From Corynebacterium sp. zg-331 (GTDB lineage Bacteria > Actinomycetota > Actinomycetes > Mycobacteriales > Mycobacteriaceae), in assembly GCF_014267345.1 (NCBI RefSeq), contig NZ_JACMYD010000003.1, positions 1 through 64,000 on the forward strand: a stretch of DNA of 64,000 nucleotides. The letters are read 5' to 3'. Position 1 is the first letter of the stretch, and each line of letters opens with the position of its first letter. This document shows positions 62,893-64,000 of this stretch, one piece after another. The translations under genes were made by a program, and so were the position numbers. A model generated the notes under the pieces. It made no database searches, was not told the DNA's origin, and worked only from the letters and a program-made list of their open reading frames with translations.

Positions 62893-64000
62893 CTAACCGC
62901 GAATGATGCCCAGGATCTCCTCCACGAGGGCGTCCACCTCGGCCCGGGTGGAAGCCTCGGCGTTGAGGCGCAACAGCGGCTCGGTGTTGGAGGCGCGCAC
63001 GTTGAACCACGCGGGGGTGCCCGACAGGTCGATGGTCACGCCGTCGAGGGTATCGATGGCCGCAGTGCGGTCGGCGAACGCCTCCACCACGGCCTGGGTG
63101 GCAGCCTGCTGATCGGCCACCGTGGAGTTGATTTCCCCGGAGGCCGCGTAGCGGGTGTAGCCGCCCATGAGATCGGAGAGCGGGCGCTGCCCGGTCCCCA
63201 GGGCGGCCAGGACGTGCAGGGCGGCCAGGATGCCCGAGTCCGCGTTGAAGAACTCCGTGAAGTAGTAGTGGGCGGAGTGCTCGCCGCCGAAGACCGCGCC
63301 GTGCTGGGCCATCGTGGCCTTGATGAAAGAATGACCCACGCGGGTGCGCACGGCGATCCCGCCGTTGTCCTTAATGACCTCGGGCACGGAGCGGGAGGTG
63401 ATCAGATTGTGGATGACCGTGGCCCCCGGGCGCTCGCGCAGGTAACGCTCGGCGACCAGGGCGCAAATGGCCGAGGGCGAGACCGGGTTACCCCGCTCGT
63501 CGACGACGAAGCAGCGATCCGCGTCCCCGTCGAAGGCCAGGCCGATGTCCGCCTTCTGTTCCACCACGAAGCGCCGAAGATCCTCCAGGTTCTTCGGCTC
63601 CAGGGGATTGGCCTCGTGGTTGGGGAAGGTACCATCGAGCTCGAAGTAGAGCGGGCGGATGTCCAGGGGCAGCCCGGCAAAGACCGCCGGAACCGTCAAT
63701 CCCCCCATGCCGTTGGCGGCGTCCACCGCCACCACCAGGGGACGAATCTCGCCGAGATCCACCAGGGAGCGCAGGTAGGCGGCGTAGTCGGCCAGGACGT
63801 CGCGCCGGGTGATCTCGCCGGGGGTTCCCTCGTATTGCGGCACGCCGGTCACCAGGGCCTCGGCGATCTCGTTCAGGCCGGTGTCCTGGCCCACGGGGCG
63901 CGCACCCCTCCGGCACAGCTTGATCCCGTTATATTGGGCGGGGTTGTGGCTGGCGGTAAACATCGCCCCGGCGCACTCCTGGGAACCGGAGGCGAAGTAG
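62893..64000 (-). CDS. manB: Phosphomannomutase/phosphoglucomutase, cut by window edge
   Basis: ManB turns mannose-6-phosphate into mannose-1-phosphate. The window holds the C-terminal 369 codons or so; the N-terminus lies beyond 64000. The active serine loop MFTASHNPAQYNGIK starts at 63963, the metal loop is AFDGDADRCFVVDERG near 63545, the sugar loop FGGEHSAHYYF near 63290 and the phosphate-binding RASNTEPLLRLNAEA near 62990. The open frame continues past 63963 to the edge (YFASGSQECAGA), so the gene is incomplete here. manA lies next downstream. Confidence 0.93.
   Translation of the reverse strand, partial: YFASGSQECAGAMFTASHNPAQYNGIKLCRRGARPVGQDTGLNEIAEALVTGVPQYEGTPGEITRRDVLADYAAYLRSLVDLGEIRPLVVAVDAANGMGGLTVPAVFAGLPLDIRPLYFELDGTFPNHEANPLEPKNLEDLRRFVVEQKADIGLAFDGDADRCFVVDERGNPVSPSAICALVAERYLRERPGATVIHNLITSRSVPEVIKDNGGIAVRTRVGHSFIKATMAQHGAVFGGEHSAHYYFTEFFNADSGILAALHVLAALGTGQRPLSDLMGGYTRYAASGEINSTVADQQAATQAVVEAFADRTAAIDTLDGVTIDLSGTPAWFNVRASNTEPLLRLNAEASTRAEVDALVEEILGIIRG

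Overview
The window is about 64 kb of high-GC actinobacterial chromosome. It is almost certainly Corynebacterium: the tmRNA tag AENTQRDYALAA next to smpB, the mtrA-mtrB-lpqB operon, the adnAB operon, UPF0182, sigH-rshA with a whiB gene, and a 24-residue bL37 gene all occur in the order known from corynebacteria and mycobacteria. Most of the window is conserved core. Accessory or decaying DNA is limited to about 0-3.7 kb, 16.5-18.7 kb and 26-27.4 kb. I do not see a CRISPR array, phage, complete insertion sequence or secondary-metabolite cluster.

Layout. 0-3.7 kb: a broken quinone oxidoreductase, an intact old-yellow-enzyme gene, then 1.6 kb of decayed lower-GC DNA ending in what looks like the first residues of a DNA cytosine-5 methyltransferase. 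3.7-9.6 kb: translation and division core on the minus strand (ssrA, DUF488, smpB, ftsX, ftsE, prfB), with an inositol-monophosphatase-family gene and hisN divergent. 9.6-16.5 kb: a secreted SGNH hydrolase, a tiny secreted peptide gene, a PiT phosphate transporter behind a phosphate-box-like direct repeat, a divergent SDR/gabD pair, a stand-alone ATPase and the initiator tRNA. 16.5-18.7 kb: a 2 kb lower-GC island of small or broken genes, bracketed by a degenerate direct repeat of the 3' end and terminator of the UPF0182 gene.

18.7-29.7 kb: UPF0182, a PPA1309-type gene, a lipoprotein, a DoxX-like protein, a PDZ/Lon-type protease, a DUF2342 protein, a frameshifted permease (probably mmuP) beside intact mmuM, a DUF45 metallopeptidase and an orphan cyclodehydratase-like zinc protein. 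29.7-41.2 kb: a tightly overlapped minus-strand run, uvrD2, K+ channel, adnB, adnA, a TIGR02569-like gene, DUF3152 and DUF3107. 41.3-50 kb: rhlE and its overlapping partner, whiB with a long structured leader, bL37, sigH-rshA, aroA-rsgA, DUF6912, a HAD hydrolase and an Rv3235-like gene. 50-60.2 kb: secA, hpf, comF-like, lpqB, mtrB, mtrA, tmk and ahcY. 60.2-64 kb: DUF4259, a proline/glutamate-rich anchored protein, manA and a manB cut by the window edge.

How the genes work together. smpB and ssrA rescue stalled ribosomes, and prfB ends translation at UGA/UAA. ftsEX and mtrAB-lpqB link cell-wall growth to division. AdnAB and UvrD2 process DNA breaks. SigH, its anti-sigma factor and WhiB form the thiol-stress node. 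manA and manB feed GDP-mannose to the cell envelope. The most interesting signals are small: the UPF0182-derived repeat around the island, the 11-bp-periodic GTTCAC repeat upstream of the phosphate transporter, a perfect 12-bp hairpin and a DtxR-box-like site upstream of whiB, apparently leaderless aroA and rhlE, the lost Walker A lysine in AdnA, and the missing zinc-ligand histidine in RshA. All assignments come from reading the sequence and recalled family knowledge; no database search was run.
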